Source of the DNA: an uncultured Methanoregula sp.
Lineage (GTDB): Archaea > Halobacteriota > Methanomicrobia > Methanomicrobiales > Methanospirillaceae
Direction of reading: 5' to 3'
Length of the DNA stretch: 64,000 nt
NCBI RefSeq assembly: GCF_963667735.1
Contig: NZ_OY763919.1
Location: 1,241,539 to 1,305,538, forward strand
Part shown: positions 34,285-42,175 of the stretch, in pieces
Layout: every line of letters begins with the position of its first letter
Numbering within the stretch: position 1 is the first letter of the stretch
Program-made: the position numbers and the translations under genes
The notes under the pieces: model-generated
Database searches by the model: none
Told to the model about the DNA's origin: nothing
What the model saw: only the letters and a program-made list of their open reading frames with translations

Positions 34285-34638
34285 ATGCTCACAGTTAACA
34301 TAATTTGTTAGCGAATAAAAAGTCTTTGTTAAATGTACTTGGTTGACAAAATGGCCGGGGGTTGATGCATCCTGAAGGGCAGAGTACCAATCTGGCCCCT
34401 GCCATCTCGCTCTAACACTCATCCGCTCCCCTTGTGCCAACCCTGCCCCCATGGAGGGCCGGGGGTATGCGATTCCATTGTATTGCTAAAATCCCGTTTT
34501 GGGTTACAGCACACTATCGCAAACGGGGCGTCATGAGCGTGCGGGGAGATCAGCCGGAGAACCGGGGGCGGTCGATCCGGGGATGGACTTTTTGTCCGGA
34601 ATAAAGGGGGGGCATCCCCAGCAACTTCAGCCTGTCCG
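34285..34638. other. Intergenic region with GTTAAC-containing promoter
   Basis: The first 60 bases contain GTTAAC and AT-rich TATA-like sequence serving the minus-strand gene at 34284. The rest is G/C-rich with no convincing gene. Confidence 0.35.
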
Positions 34639-35289
34639 TTACTCCCGGGTGAATACAATCCAGTACCCTGAGTCATCCAGGATCAGGTCGTATCCGGAAA
34701 TACCGGCTCCGGCAAGGGCAACCCTGACCTCCATTGGATGACATCTCCTATACGCATCGTCACACTTCGCATCCCAGGACGGGTCGATTGTGCGCATACG
34801 GGATGCGATGGTGTCGCGGAGTTCTGCGGTGCCAAAACCACCCCCGATATAGGCCAGTCCCCCGGGCCTGAGCACCCGTCTGCATTCGGCAAATCCCGCT
34901 GATAAGTTCTTCCAGAAGAAGAACGATCCGCCGCTGACAACAAGATCCATGCATTCATCGTCAAACGGGATCATCTCCGGGTGACCGAAGACCGGTCTGA
35001 CCCGTGCGTCAAGCCGGTATTTTTGTATGTTCTCCTTTGCAATCCGGTACATGTTCCGGGAATTTTCCATGGCAAAGACCCTGAGATCGGAGAAGGTTGC
35101 AAGAGACAGGGAAAGATTTCCCGGGCCGCAGCCGATATCCAGACAGTGACCGCAATCGATATCCGCCCGTTTGAGAATCTGGTGAGCGATGACCGGATAC
35201 ACCGGGAAAAAAACGGTTTGGACCAGATCATTGTATTGTACTGAGTTTTCCGGCCGCCACTCCCCCGAACTCCAGCAGATCAGGCTCAT
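34639..35289 (-). CDS. SAM-dependent methyltransferase (class I)
   Basis: The 216-residue protein has motif I CLDIGCGPGNLSLSLA near residue 49, the acidic MENSRN after strand 2, FGHPEMIPFDDECMDLVVSGGSFFFW (motifs II-III, about 101-127) and RRVLRPGGLAYIGGG. Its ATG overlaps the stop of the YdjM-like gene (ATGA), which selects this start over longer readings. The FxxW segment after motif III recalls arsenic or small-molecule methyltransferases, but the substrate is not determinable. Confidence 0.78.
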   Translation of the reverse strand: MSLICWSSGEWRPENSVQYNDLVQTVFFPVYPVIAHQILKRADIDCGHCLDIGCGPGNLSLSLATFSDLRVFAMENSRNMYRIAKENIQKYRLDARVRPVFGHPEMIPFDDECMDLVVSGGSFFFWKNLSAGFAECRRVLRPGGLAYIGGGFGTAELRDTIASRMRTIDPSWDAKCDDAYRRCHPMEVRVALAGAGISGYDLILDDSGYWIVFTRE

Positions 35290-36020
35290 GCTGCCATTGC
35301 CTCTGCGGGTGTGGGATCTGCCCTTCCATCCATCTCGATCCTGATCTCGGACTGGCAGATCATGGCGCCGATGCAGGCACTGAGGGCCAGGAGAGCAAAG
35401 GGAATATAGCAGTATGCCGGCCAGACAACGATAGCCTGGAGGGAGAGGAATGCAACAAGAACCAGCCCGTGCTGGATATGGAAACGGCGTATCCGGTTGT
35501 CGCTCGTATCGCAGGGGCGAATCGAGCCATGGATATCGGTTTTTGTGAACGGATAGAGAACCTGGATTCCTTTTCTTGTGCAGATGTCTTCGGTAAGATG
35601 GAATGCCATTCCCATCAGGAGCCCGCACATGAATCCTGTTGCAGCAGAAACCGGAATAATACCTCCGGAAAGGATGCATACGATACCGGAAATTCCTGCA
35701 AATATTCCCCAGAAAAAGAGGATCCCGTGGAGTGAATGGGTCAGTCGTTTGTCGTCCGGAGGGATCCGGATGTTCCAGACTGCCCGGTACATCCTGCAGA
35801 GAACCGGGGTGCATACCCGTTTCCCGAACTGGATGATATACCATGCAATCGTAAGGGGACGGATCTTTTTCGGTTGTTTCATATGGATATCCGGCAGGAT
35901 GGCCCCGAGGCCGACACCTGCCAGTATCAGGAGTTCCCGGGCCGGATCAAACCCAACCACAGCACTGGTGATGATGAGGCCGCAGATCAGGGCAAGCCCG
36001 AGATGGTGGCGGGTGATCAT
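35286..36020 (-). CDS. YdjM/DUF457-like membrane metal-dependent hydrolase
   Basis: The start at 36020 follows the end of the 36049 gene. The 244-residue integral membrane protein has about six hydrophobic segments and the YdjM pattern: MITRHHLG at the start, GLGAILPDIHMKQPKK near 43, a helix with TRKGIQVLYPFTKTDIHG near 165 and DDKRLTHSLHGILFF near 90. Conserved His and Asp in these motifs probably bind metal. The family is related to membrane phosphatases acting on lipids. It is coupled to the methyltransferase by a four-base overlap. Confidence 0.78.
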   Translation of the reverse strand: MITRHHLGLALICGLIITSAVVGFDPARELLILAGVGLGAILPDIHMKQPKKIRPLTIAWYIIQFGKRVCTPVLCRMYRAVWNIRIPPDDKRLTHSLHGILFFWGIFAGISGIVCILSGGIIPVSAATGFMCGLLMGMAFHLTEDICTRKGIQVLYPFTKTDIHGSIRPCDTSDNRIRRFHIQHGLVLVAFLSLQAIVVWPAYCYIPFALLALSACIGAMICQSEIRIEMDGRADPTPAEAMAA

Positions 36021-36048
36021 GGATGCAGTTTTTTTAGTGCCGGAAACT

Positions 36049-36462
36049 TCAGGCAGCAACTGCCTGTTCCATGGGGAATTTCCTGGCATACTTCTTCTTT
36101 GTGAGCCAGACCAGTTTCCCCTCGGTAAATGCAAACGCATTCATCAGGAGGATGCCGACATGGGGCGGGACCGACGAGGTATCGGCAGCCTGGGGCGTGA
36201 GCAGGTACTTTTTCACCCGCGATCCCCGGCTTGAGGGAAGTGCATCGAGTCCCAGGATGCAGTCTTCCTGCGGGATCTGATCGATCGAGACAGAGATAAA
36301 GGCTATCTCATCATAATAACCCCGGTTCCGGGAGGCCCGGTATAATCCATTGGGTGACTTCACGCCACCAACCGGTGCAACATTCCATCCCTCGTGTTCG
36401 GAAAAACGCTGGCGGATGTCCCGCTCTGCAAAGGTTGCCATTACGTCTTTTGATGAACCCAT
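36049..36462 (-). CDS. Unknown 137-residue protein, paralog of the gene at 33877
   Basis: This shares with the 33877 product the MG-x2-x-D-x-M-x2-F start, a GW-x-aromatic segment near residue 25, and the end LLMNAFAFTEGKLVWLTKKKYARK. It is otherwise divergent, with a Gly/Arg-rich middle. It leads a minus-strand run with the YdjM-like and methyltransferase genes. Function is unknown; the paralogy was seen by eye. Confidence 0.6.
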   Translation of the reverse strand: MGSSKDVMATFAERDIRQRFSEHEGWNVAPVGGVKSPNGLYRASRNRGYYDEIAFISVSIDQIPQEDCILGLDALPSSRGSRVKKYLLTPQAADTSSVPPHVGILLMNAFAFTEGKLVWLTKKKYARKFPMEQAVAA

Positions 36463-36599
36463 ACGTATCGCACTGTTGTTGCACGTCCAACCATATAAGT
36501 TTTAAGAATTTAATTGATTTTTGTAAAAAGTTAATTATTTTTAGTTAAACATCCCCCTTCCGGAAACCGGTGACCTTCTCACGCCCTCCCTCAGGGTTT

Positions 36600-36992
36600 A
36601 TGTTCAAACCTCATCGGCAGGAACCGTGCAGATCATCATTGCAGGAAGTGTACGAATCCGGAATCCGGCATTTTATCATCAGGGAGCACCAGATCAGTGA
36701 TCTGACCATGTCCTGTCCGGCTTGCGAACTGGCAGAACCTTACCCCGGCTGGGAGTGCCATACCTACCGGCTTTCCCGCCCGCTCACCGGTGAGGATGTT
36801 GCCGCTTTCCTGGGAAACGAGGAGCTGTATGTGCGGGATACCCCGGCGGGCCTTGTGAATATCATCCATAAGTATGGTATTCTTGAGATTCACGGGATTG
36901 TAGGGAAACCGGAGATTTGGGTCTGGTCGGACCCGGAGAAGGGAGCCTATCCCTCCGAGTACCTGGATGCCCTCCTGATGACCCGGTTCTGA
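36600..36992 (+). CDS. Unknown 130-residue protein
   Basis: The ATG at 36600 is chosen because AGGG lies just upstream; a GTG 30 bases earlier is possible. The product contains a CPACELAEPYPGWECHTYRL segment with three cysteines, perhaps a small metal site, then an alpha/beta stretch (GLVNIIHKYGILEIHGIVGKPEIWVWSD). It is alone on this strand. No family recognised. Confidence 0.5.
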   Translation: MFKPHRQEPCRSSLQEVYESGIRHFIIREHQISDLTMSCPACELAEPYPGWECHTYRLSRPLTGEDVAAFLGNEELYVRDTPAGLVNIIHKYGILEIHGIVGKPEIWVWSDPEKGAYPSEYLDALLMTRF

Positions 36993-37117
36993 TCGAAACC
37001 GGATACCCGATTTTTATGAGAAATTATCCTGGCCGGATGCACAGGGAGCCGGATCCGTGAATAATAATCCGTCATGAAAAAAATTCCGTATTGGCCAGAC
37101 GGTAAAAAAAGGGAGTA

Positions 37118-37711
37118 TCATATCGGGGTTGCCGCAATGATATCCACGATCTGGCGGACAAGCGCCGGGTCGGCTATCTGCGAGAGGACGAGACCTGCAA
37201 ACCCGGTGAAGATGGCCCAGAAGACTTTCTTTGTCTGATCGTTCTTCCCGATGGTTTCAAGGACCGCATCCACGTCCGCTCTCATTGCCCGCTGGATCAG
37301 TCTGGGCAGGAATACAAAGAGCGGCAGGAAGAGAACCGCAGCCCCTATGAAGGCGAGCGTGATCTCTGCTTTTCCGGCAAGGAAGATCCCTGCCGGCACA
37401 GAAAAGAGCCCGGCCAGTACCGCGGCCATCCCAACCTCGCCGAACCAGAAATAATGCCGCTTCTCCGTACAGTTCGCCTTCTCAGTCTCTGTCAGGGCAG
37501 AGAGATCGAAGATCCCAAGCACGTGTGTCATCCCGTAAAAGACCGCATGGGTCTCCACCGGATCAGCAACGATGCCGAGGAATAGGACAAGGACCGGCAC
37601 GGTCAGCAGGAGAACGGGCAGGTGCGCGAAGAGAAAAATGACGGCGAGCAGGATCCCGGTGCCGCAGATGGCGGCCCGGGTCTCTGCAATGTTCTCAAAC
37701 ATCGATCTCAT
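37118..37711 (-). CDS. Multi-pass membrane protein, last gene of the unknown 38.9-37.1 kb cassette
   Basis: The 197-residue protein has hydrophobic segments at about residues 15-50 (two passes), 93-111, 118-140 and 163-182, with a short charged cytoplasmic loop (RAMRADVDAVLETIGKNDQTKK). It overlaps the end of the preceding gene by about 17 bases, so the two are coupled. No known family recognised. It could anchor an assembly made of the other cassette proteins. Confidence 0.65.
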   Translation of the reverse strand: MRSMFENIAETRAAICGTGILLAVIFLFAHLPVLLLTVPVLVLFLGIVADPVETHAVFYGMTHVLGIFDLSALTETEKANCTEKRHYFWFGEVGMAAVLAGLFSVPAGIFLAGKAEITLAFIGAAVLFLPLFVFLPRLIQRAMRADVDAVLETIGKNDQTKKVFWAIFTGFAGLVLSQIADPALVRQIVDIIAATPI

Positions 37712-38159
37712 CCGCCGTTATGGTGAGCTCGAAGACCGGGCTTGTGTACCCGCCGTTTTTCGGGCTGAAATCCCGGACCATTCCCGGTCTCCTCCGGGCA
37801 GTCCGGATCCGGACCGTGTGGGTGCCCGGCGCCCGGGGATAGACCCGCCGGCCGTCCATGTCGCGCATCTCCCGGTAGTGCGGGATCTCGAACCAGTCCG
37901 GCCAGAACCGGATCCCCCGGGGAAGGTCCGTGCCCCGTTCAAGGTCCAGGAGCCGGAGGGGCGAGAGGTTGTCGTAGATCAGATCGATTATCAGATCGAA
38001 ATCGTCCTGCTTCTCGTTCAGGTCGAGTTCGTAGAAGACCGGGCTGCGCCGGACCTCCTCAAGCGTGAGCGGTGTGTCTTTTGTGAGTGGAACAAGACCG
38101 GAGAACGTGCCCCGGTACAGGCCGGTCACGGTTGCAGCCGGCGCGGTTTCAGATTCCAT
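37695..38159 (-). CDS. Unknown beta-rich protein of the 38.9-37.1 kb cassette
   Basis: The start at 38159 has GGAGG six bases upstream. The 154-residue soluble protein looks beta-rich, with aromatic and Asp-rich segments (LYRGTFSGLVPL, VFYELDLNEKQDDFDLIIDLIYD) and a C-terminal strand-turn-strand region (GTHTVRIRTARRR.. YTSPVFELTI). No signal peptide or cysteines of note. Its start overlaps the end of the upstream 54-residue gene by 11 bases. Function unknown. Confidence 0.65.
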   Translation of the reverse strand: MESETAPAATVTGLYRGTFSGLVPLTKDTPLTLEEVRRSPVFYELDLNEKQDDFDLIIDLIYDNLSPLRLLDLERGTDLPRGIRFWPDWFEIPHYREMRDMDGRRVYPRAPGTHTVRIRTARRRPGMVRDFSPKNGGYTSPVFELTITADEIDV

Positions 38160-38313
38160 GGGATACCTCCATGATATGTTCGTGCTCGTCCCGGAGCCGT
38201 TTGAACTCCTCCACGACCTCGTCGTACTTTCCGATCCGCTGATGGATAACAAAAAGAACGGGATAGAGGGGGAGGACGGCACAGAGGACGAGCCCCAATG
38301 TTTCCGTTTCCAT
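38149..38313 (-). CDS. 54-residue single-pass membrane peptide
   Basis: This short gene lies inside the cassette and its TGA overlaps the start of the next gene. The peptide begins METETLGLVLCAVLPLYPVL, a clear membrane segment, and ends in a charged helix rich in Glu, Arg and His (about residues 27-50) likely to form a coiled coil. Its size and topology recall small holins, toxins or membrane adaptors, but no family is recognised. Confidence rests on the exact overlap and the non-random composition. Confidence 0.5.
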   Translation of the reverse strand: METETLGLVLCAVLPLYPVLFVIHQRIGKYDEVVEEFKRLRDEHEHIMEVSHGI

Positions 38314-38380
38314 AGTGTCTGTCTCAAAAAGAGGGGTGAGTGGTCTTCACCTCTCAGTGTTGTTCTTTTCCGGGTACTCC

Positions 38381-38884
38381 TCAGGCGAGTGCCGCTACCG
38401 AGTCGGCCCAGGTCTCGATCGTTGTCCGGATCGCATCGTCCGAATACGATGTGATGCTCATGGTCGTGCGCCCGAAGGTTACTATGTAGATCTCCCCGTT
38501 CGCATCATGGCACTTCAGGGTAGCCGAGAAGGTGTCGTTTTCGGCATCGTGGACGATCGTGCCTGCGTGAGCCGCGATATTGTCGGCTGCTGCACGCATC
38601 GCGGTGATACCCGCATTGTAACCGGCAAGGGTGTTGTACTTCTCGGAGCTGGTGCCGATGCTCTTCGCATCATCGTCCTGGTAGAAGAACTTCGCCGTGT
38701 AGGCTTCCCTGGTCTTCTCGACCGGCGCATGGTTCACGCCGGCGGTCTCATAGGCTGTGCAGGCGAACGGGTTTGTCGTGATGACCGACTGGACGATCGT
38801 GTTGAACGCTGCCGCATCTGCAATCGGGACCGCGAGCTTGCGGGTCGCGGTCTTTACTACGGTTTTCTGTACGAAATCTGCCAT
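38381..38884 (-). CDS. Unknown 167-residue protein leading the 38.9-37.1 kb cassette
   Basis: A strong AAAGGAGATGA site precedes the ATG. The protein is small, acidic, without signal peptide, and rich in Ala and Thr. It has a regular pattern: a strand-helix start (KLAVPIADAAAFNTIVQSVI), a middle FFYQDDDAKSIGTSS, and a C-terminal strand pair (IYIVTFGRTTMSITSY). It looks like a repetitive or self-assembling structural protein, but this is an impression only. It is first of four minus-strand genes. Confidence 0.62.
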   Translation of the reverse strand: MADFVQKTVVKTATRKLAVPIADAAAFNTIVQSVITTNPFACTAYETAGVNHAPVEKTREAYTAKFFYQDDDAKSIGTSSEKYNTLAGYNAGITAMRAAADNIAAHAGTIVHDAENDTFSATLKCHDANGEIYIVTFGRTTMSITSYSDDAIRTTIETWADSVAALA

Positions 38885-39537
38885 TGGTTTTTCATCTCCT
38901 TTGTTTTTCCCGAAGGTTCATGTGAACCTCAACCGGGTGGAGATCCACTCCGTGGATTTCCGCTTTTGTCGCGGGGCCCTTTGACATACCAGTATGGATT
39001 TCACAAGGAGATGGGTCTGGCTGAATAAATTTTCAGAATGAGAAATGGTCGGTTTTGGAGAGGATTGAAGGCAATTGGAACGCAGCAGTTGACCGGATTT
39101 TTTTGACAAAATGGGATTACAAAAAAATGACCTGATGGAAAATGTACTGACATAAAGCGCAGAAAGAACTCCCCGCCTCTGAAATGGGTATGTGCGGGGG
39201 TCTTCCCGGGCCAGCCCATACGGCGAAGGGCAGAATCCCGATGCCCCCATACCCCCGGATCGGCATTTCCCGGGCATACCCCCTGAATCCTGAAATACGC
39301 TCCCAACGCCCGACCTCTGCTGGAATAGATCTGTACTCTCCGGTTATTCTCAGCGTAAAACCCCCAGTCGGGCAATCCGGAACAATAGCATGGTTTTCTG
39401 AAAAACTACCCCAAAAAAGGCTGAAAACTATCCGGTCATGATCCTGATAATAATAGGAAACGGAGCCCGTTGTGAGCCCGGATTCCCCATTTTCCTGAAA
39501 AAGAGGGGGTAGCCCCCCACTGGTCAAAAAAGCGATC
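38885..39537. other. Long untranslated region between two unknown cassettes
   Basis: These 653 bases hold no convincing gene: several frames are open but have Arg/Pro/Gly-rich, low-complexity products. An AAATTTATT-like TATA candidate for the downstream cassette lies near 39025. The stretch from 39470 to 39560 has G/C blocks and a short poly-G run. It is unusually long for this genome and may contain a structured leader. Confidence 0.35.
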
Positions 39538-39987
39538 TTAAGTATCACCCCCCGAAGGTGAGCCCCCGGGCCCGGGGGGTCCGGCGGGGTCGTTCCTTTT
39601 CACGGTCGGGGGAGCCGGCTCTCCTGCCCCGCCCAGCAGCAGCGGCACGCCGTCTCTCCTGATCTCGATGATCCGGTCGTCCAGGATACGGAAGTACTGC
39701 CAGGTGTCCCACGGCGAGAGCAGCCAGAGCTCGCGGGCCGTGACCGAAGTCAACGGTACCCGGCGGAGCCCGTGGATTTCCGATTTGAACTTCGTAGAAC
39801 AGTCATCAGGTGTCAGGATATGCTGCCGGGAACGCCTGACCCGTACAAAGACCGTGATCCAGGTACAGAAGAGAGTGAGCTCTGCCCGGAATTCCCTGAA
39901 CTGATCCCGGTCCAGGATGGTACCGCGGTCCGCTGCATTCCGGACCGCCTGCCGGATTGCAACAACCGGAACCGGTCCTCGTGTCAT
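39538..39987 (-). CDS. Unknown 149-residue protein, third of the A-B-C cassette
   Basis: The ATG at 39987 overlaps the stop of the preceding gene (ATGA), which fixes the start. The product is basic, with a helical N-terminal half (VVAIRQAVRNAADRGTILDRDQFREFR) and a strand-rich middle (ARELWLLSPWDTWQYFRILDDRIIEIRRDG), and ends in a Pro/Gly-rich tail. The middle segment looks like a compact conserved domain. Function unknown. Confidence 0.6.
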   Translation of the reverse strand: MTRGPVPVVAIRQAVRNAADRGTILDRDQFREFRAELTLFCTWITVFVRVRRSRQHILTPDDCSTKFKSEIHGLRRVPLTSVTARELWLLSPWDTWQYFRILDDRIIEIRRDGVPLLLGGAGEPAPPTVKRNDPAGPPGPGGSPSGGDT

Positions 39988-40253
39988 ACCGGGCACTTCC
40001 TGCGCCGGCTTTTTGCCTGCGGTAAAGGTGTCCCGCTTTTTTCCGGCGCCGGGGAACCCGCTGTGATTCTCCGGGTTGACAACTCGCGCCGCGGGGGTTT
40101 TGTCCGGGCCGTCACGTTGTAGTGATGCCAGTGCGTCCTCTTCACGCTGATGCGGTACAGGACATCGCCCCATTCCCATACCTTTTCCGTAACTGCCTGC
40201 GGAATGAGATACAGAGGGATTTCGGTCTCGGTCCTGGATCTCTTCTTCGTCAT
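39984..40253 (-). CDS. Unknown 89-residue basic protein, second of the A-B-C cassette
   Basis: Start and stop both overlap neighbours in ATGA arrangements. The protein is Arg/Lys-rich, with an aromatic core (TEKVWEWGDVLYRISVKRTHWHHYNVTAR) that may be a small beta fold binding nucleic acid, and a disordered basic tail. No family recognised. Confidence 0.6.
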   Translation of the reverse strand: MTKKRSRTETEIPLYLIPQAVTEKVWEWGDVLYRISVKRTHWHHYNVTARTKPPRRELSTRRITAGSPAPEKSGTPLPQAKSRRRKCPV

Positions 40254-40714
40254 CCGAACCTCCCCCTGACTGACGGGAGGTTGGATGAGGCTTGCGCTAG
40301 TGTATCCAGCCTGCGCTCAAGGGCGTCGATATGCTGCCTGAGTTCGGCAACATGGAGGAGTTGTTCATCGTTCATCCTGTCCTGCCGTTCCATGAGGGAA
40401 CAGACAAAATCCCGGAACACGGATTCGAATTGCTGGTATGTCACTTCAGCATCGGGATCTTTGAGACGGTGCAAGGTCCGTTTCCGGGTTTTTTTCTTCG
40501 CGTCCGGTGTGAACGCTGATAAGGTACCATGCAGTTCCGTTTTCCGGAAGACCGCCTTCACCGGCCGGATCGCCGGCTCATCCTTTCCCATCTTTCTTTT
40601 TCCCCATTCCGGTTCTTCGTTCTCCCGCCCGGGATAACCTTGATCGGACCGGGGAACGTTACCCTGCGATACATCGCAAAAATCGTCAGGGCGTTCGCTC
40701 TTATCCGGCGTCAT
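40250..40714 (-). CDS. Unknown coiled-coil protein, first of the A-B-C cassette
   Basis: GGGAG lies about five bases before the ATG at 40714. The 154-residue protein has a disordered, charged N-terminal half and a C-terminal coiled coil (residues 97-150) with regular leucine spacing (LLHVAELRQHIDALERRLDTLAQA). It would oligomerise. Three genes joined by four-base overlaps imply a tight operon. Function unknown. Confidence 0.6.
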   Translation of the reverse strand: MTPDKSERPDDFCDVSQGNVPRSDQGYPGRENEEPEWGKRKMGKDEPAIRPVKAVFRKTELHGTLSAFTPDAKKKTRKRTLHRLKDPDAEVTYQQFESVFRDFVCSLMERQDRMNDEQLLHVAELRQHIDALERRLDTLAQASSNLPSVRGRFG

Positions 40715-41053
40715 TCACGCTCCCTGCAGCACGATGCGGTCAGGAAGCAGGCATCTGGAGCCGAACTCACCCTGAGCCCGGCTGAAAAATAGAGATCACT
40801 GGATTGTCTTTGGTCTATTCTATCACCTCAGGGAAGACCCTGTTCGTTCAGTAACGGACACCGGCAACCGTGGGAGAGGATCTCCCGTTCCCCTCGGCCG
40901 GTCGTAGGTATCCGAACAAAAATATTAAAAATGGTATATTAATTGTTTCTCACCCGGTACCTTACGCATCGGAAATATATTTCCCGGATCTTCGAGGGGA
41001 AGGACTCGCACTGCCGGTAAGATTATTCCGGCCAATTCCAGAAAAGAAGAAGA
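40715..41053. other. Intergenic region
   Basis: No gene seen. An AT-rich block at 40915-40945 is a promoter candidate, probably on the minus strand for the A-B-C cassette only if its leader is long. Otherwise nothing notable. Confidence 0.3.
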
Positions 41054-41263
41054 TTAATCCGTTCCTACCATCACTTCGGATGCCTTCATGATGGCATAGA
41101 CGGTCATTCCTTCCCGCAGGTTCATCTTCTCTGCGGAGTGGGTGGTGATGGACGATACGATCTCGTTCCCGCCGGCAATGGTGATGACGACCTCGGTGCT
41201 GACCGGGCCTTTCTTCATCGTCTTCACAGTTCCCTTGATCTGGTTTCGTGCACTGATCTTCAT
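41054..41263 (-). CDS. mop: Molbindin, Mop/TOBE-domain molybdate-binding protein
   Basis: The 69-residue protein is a single Mop (TOBE) domain from MKISARNQIKGTVKTMKKGP to YAIMKASEVMVG, including STEVVITIAGGNEIVSSITTHSAE. Free-standing molbindins assemble as hexamers that bind molybdate or tungstate at subunit interfaces, buffering cytoplasmic oxyanion. It is nearly identical to the copy at 56005, on the opposite strand. Confidence 0.9.
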   Translation of the reverse strand: MKISARNQIKGTVKTMKKGPVSTEVVITIAGGNEIVSSITTHSAEKMNLREGMTVYAIMKASEVMVGTD

Positions 41264-41383
41264 GGTTCTCACCACGCGTAATTTGAGCGGGTTATATTTA
41301 AGATTATTTCGGCAGGCCCGGAATACGGGACCGCACCTTTCATGGATGTCGATCTGCGGGTACAGATTACCTGCACGGGAGGA

Positions 41384-41869
41384 TTACATACCTGAGAAAT
41401 GGATTTTTTTATAAGAACCGGATGAGCGGATACAATCCAGTTTTTTAATCCCTTTTATTGCAGGATCTATTTCGAGAGCCCGGTCATAACACCCGATTGC
41501 TCCCTCAAACTGGTTAAGATCCCTAAGAATCCTTCCTTTACTGAGCCATGCCTGGGATAAAGCCGGGTTTATTGATAATGCTTTATTCACATTTTCGAGG
41601 GCAACGTGGAGTTGGCCCAGATTATAATATGCATTTGCTATATTGAGCCAGGCATTCGCATTTTTCGGCGTTATTGACAGGACATTATCATAGACATTGA
41701 TTGCTTCCTGGTACCGGTTGAGTTTGTACAGGGAATCTCCAATAATGAGCCAGGCAACGCCGCTACACGGATCCGTCAGCAATGCTTTCCTGCAGGCGGT
41801 CATTGCCTCTTCATACCGGCAATTCTGAAATAACTCCAGTCCGATTAAAGTCCAGTCAATATCATCCAT
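41384..41869 (-). CDS. TPR-repeat protein
   Basis: The 161-residue protein is almost wholly tetratricopeptide repeats of 34 residues, with consensus A-x3-L-G-x2-Y-x2-A positions (ITPKNANAWLNIANAYYNLGQLHVALENVNKAL, then NPALSQAWLSKGRILRDLNQFEGAIGCYDRAL). Four repeats can be counted between residues 9 and 144. It probably mediates protein interactions. Partner unknown. Confidence 0.75.
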   Translation of the reverse strand: MDDIDWTLIGLELFQNCRYEEAMTACRKALLTDPCSGVAWLIIGDSLYKLNRYQEAINVYDNVLSITPKNANAWLNIANAYYNLGQLHVALENVNKALSINPALSQAWLSKGRILRDLNQFEGAIGCYDRALEIDPAIKGIKKLDCIRSSGSYKKIHFSGM

Positions 41870-42175
41870 GGTATCCGATGCCAGAAATTTTCTGATCAGT
41901 ATACGAATCCATGATAATTAATATTATTGAATTTTAAAGTTATATTAATTAAATTTGTTTAACTTTTTAGCGATTTGATAACTACTATTAGTAAATTTTT
42001 TTAGGATCTTTGTGACTGCGAAGTCAGTCTCTCATGGCTGTGTTCCGCGACAGGGAGAAGCCGGCCCGTTGATCTTTCGGAAAACGTAGGGCTTCTGACC
42101 CGGAATTATAAATAAAAATGGTTAACAAAGTAAAAAAGTAAAAGTAAAATATTATCAGGATGAAATATTCGATCA
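41870..42175. other. Divergent intergenic region with an inverted repeat
   Basis: The left part, 41910-42005, is strongly AT-rich and is the promoter of the TPR gene. A 7-base inverted repeat (AGAAGCC near 42056, GGCTTCT near 42090) could form a hairpin; a GGTTAAC lies near 42119, upstream of the next gene. Confidence 0.35.

Noticed and set aside
39117..39548. A 143-codon minus-strand frame with a GTG start between the two unknown cassettes
   Set aside because: A GTG start is possible with GGGGGTGATA nearby, but the sequence is low-complexity and two other frames are open across the same bases, typical of G/C-rich non-coding DNA.
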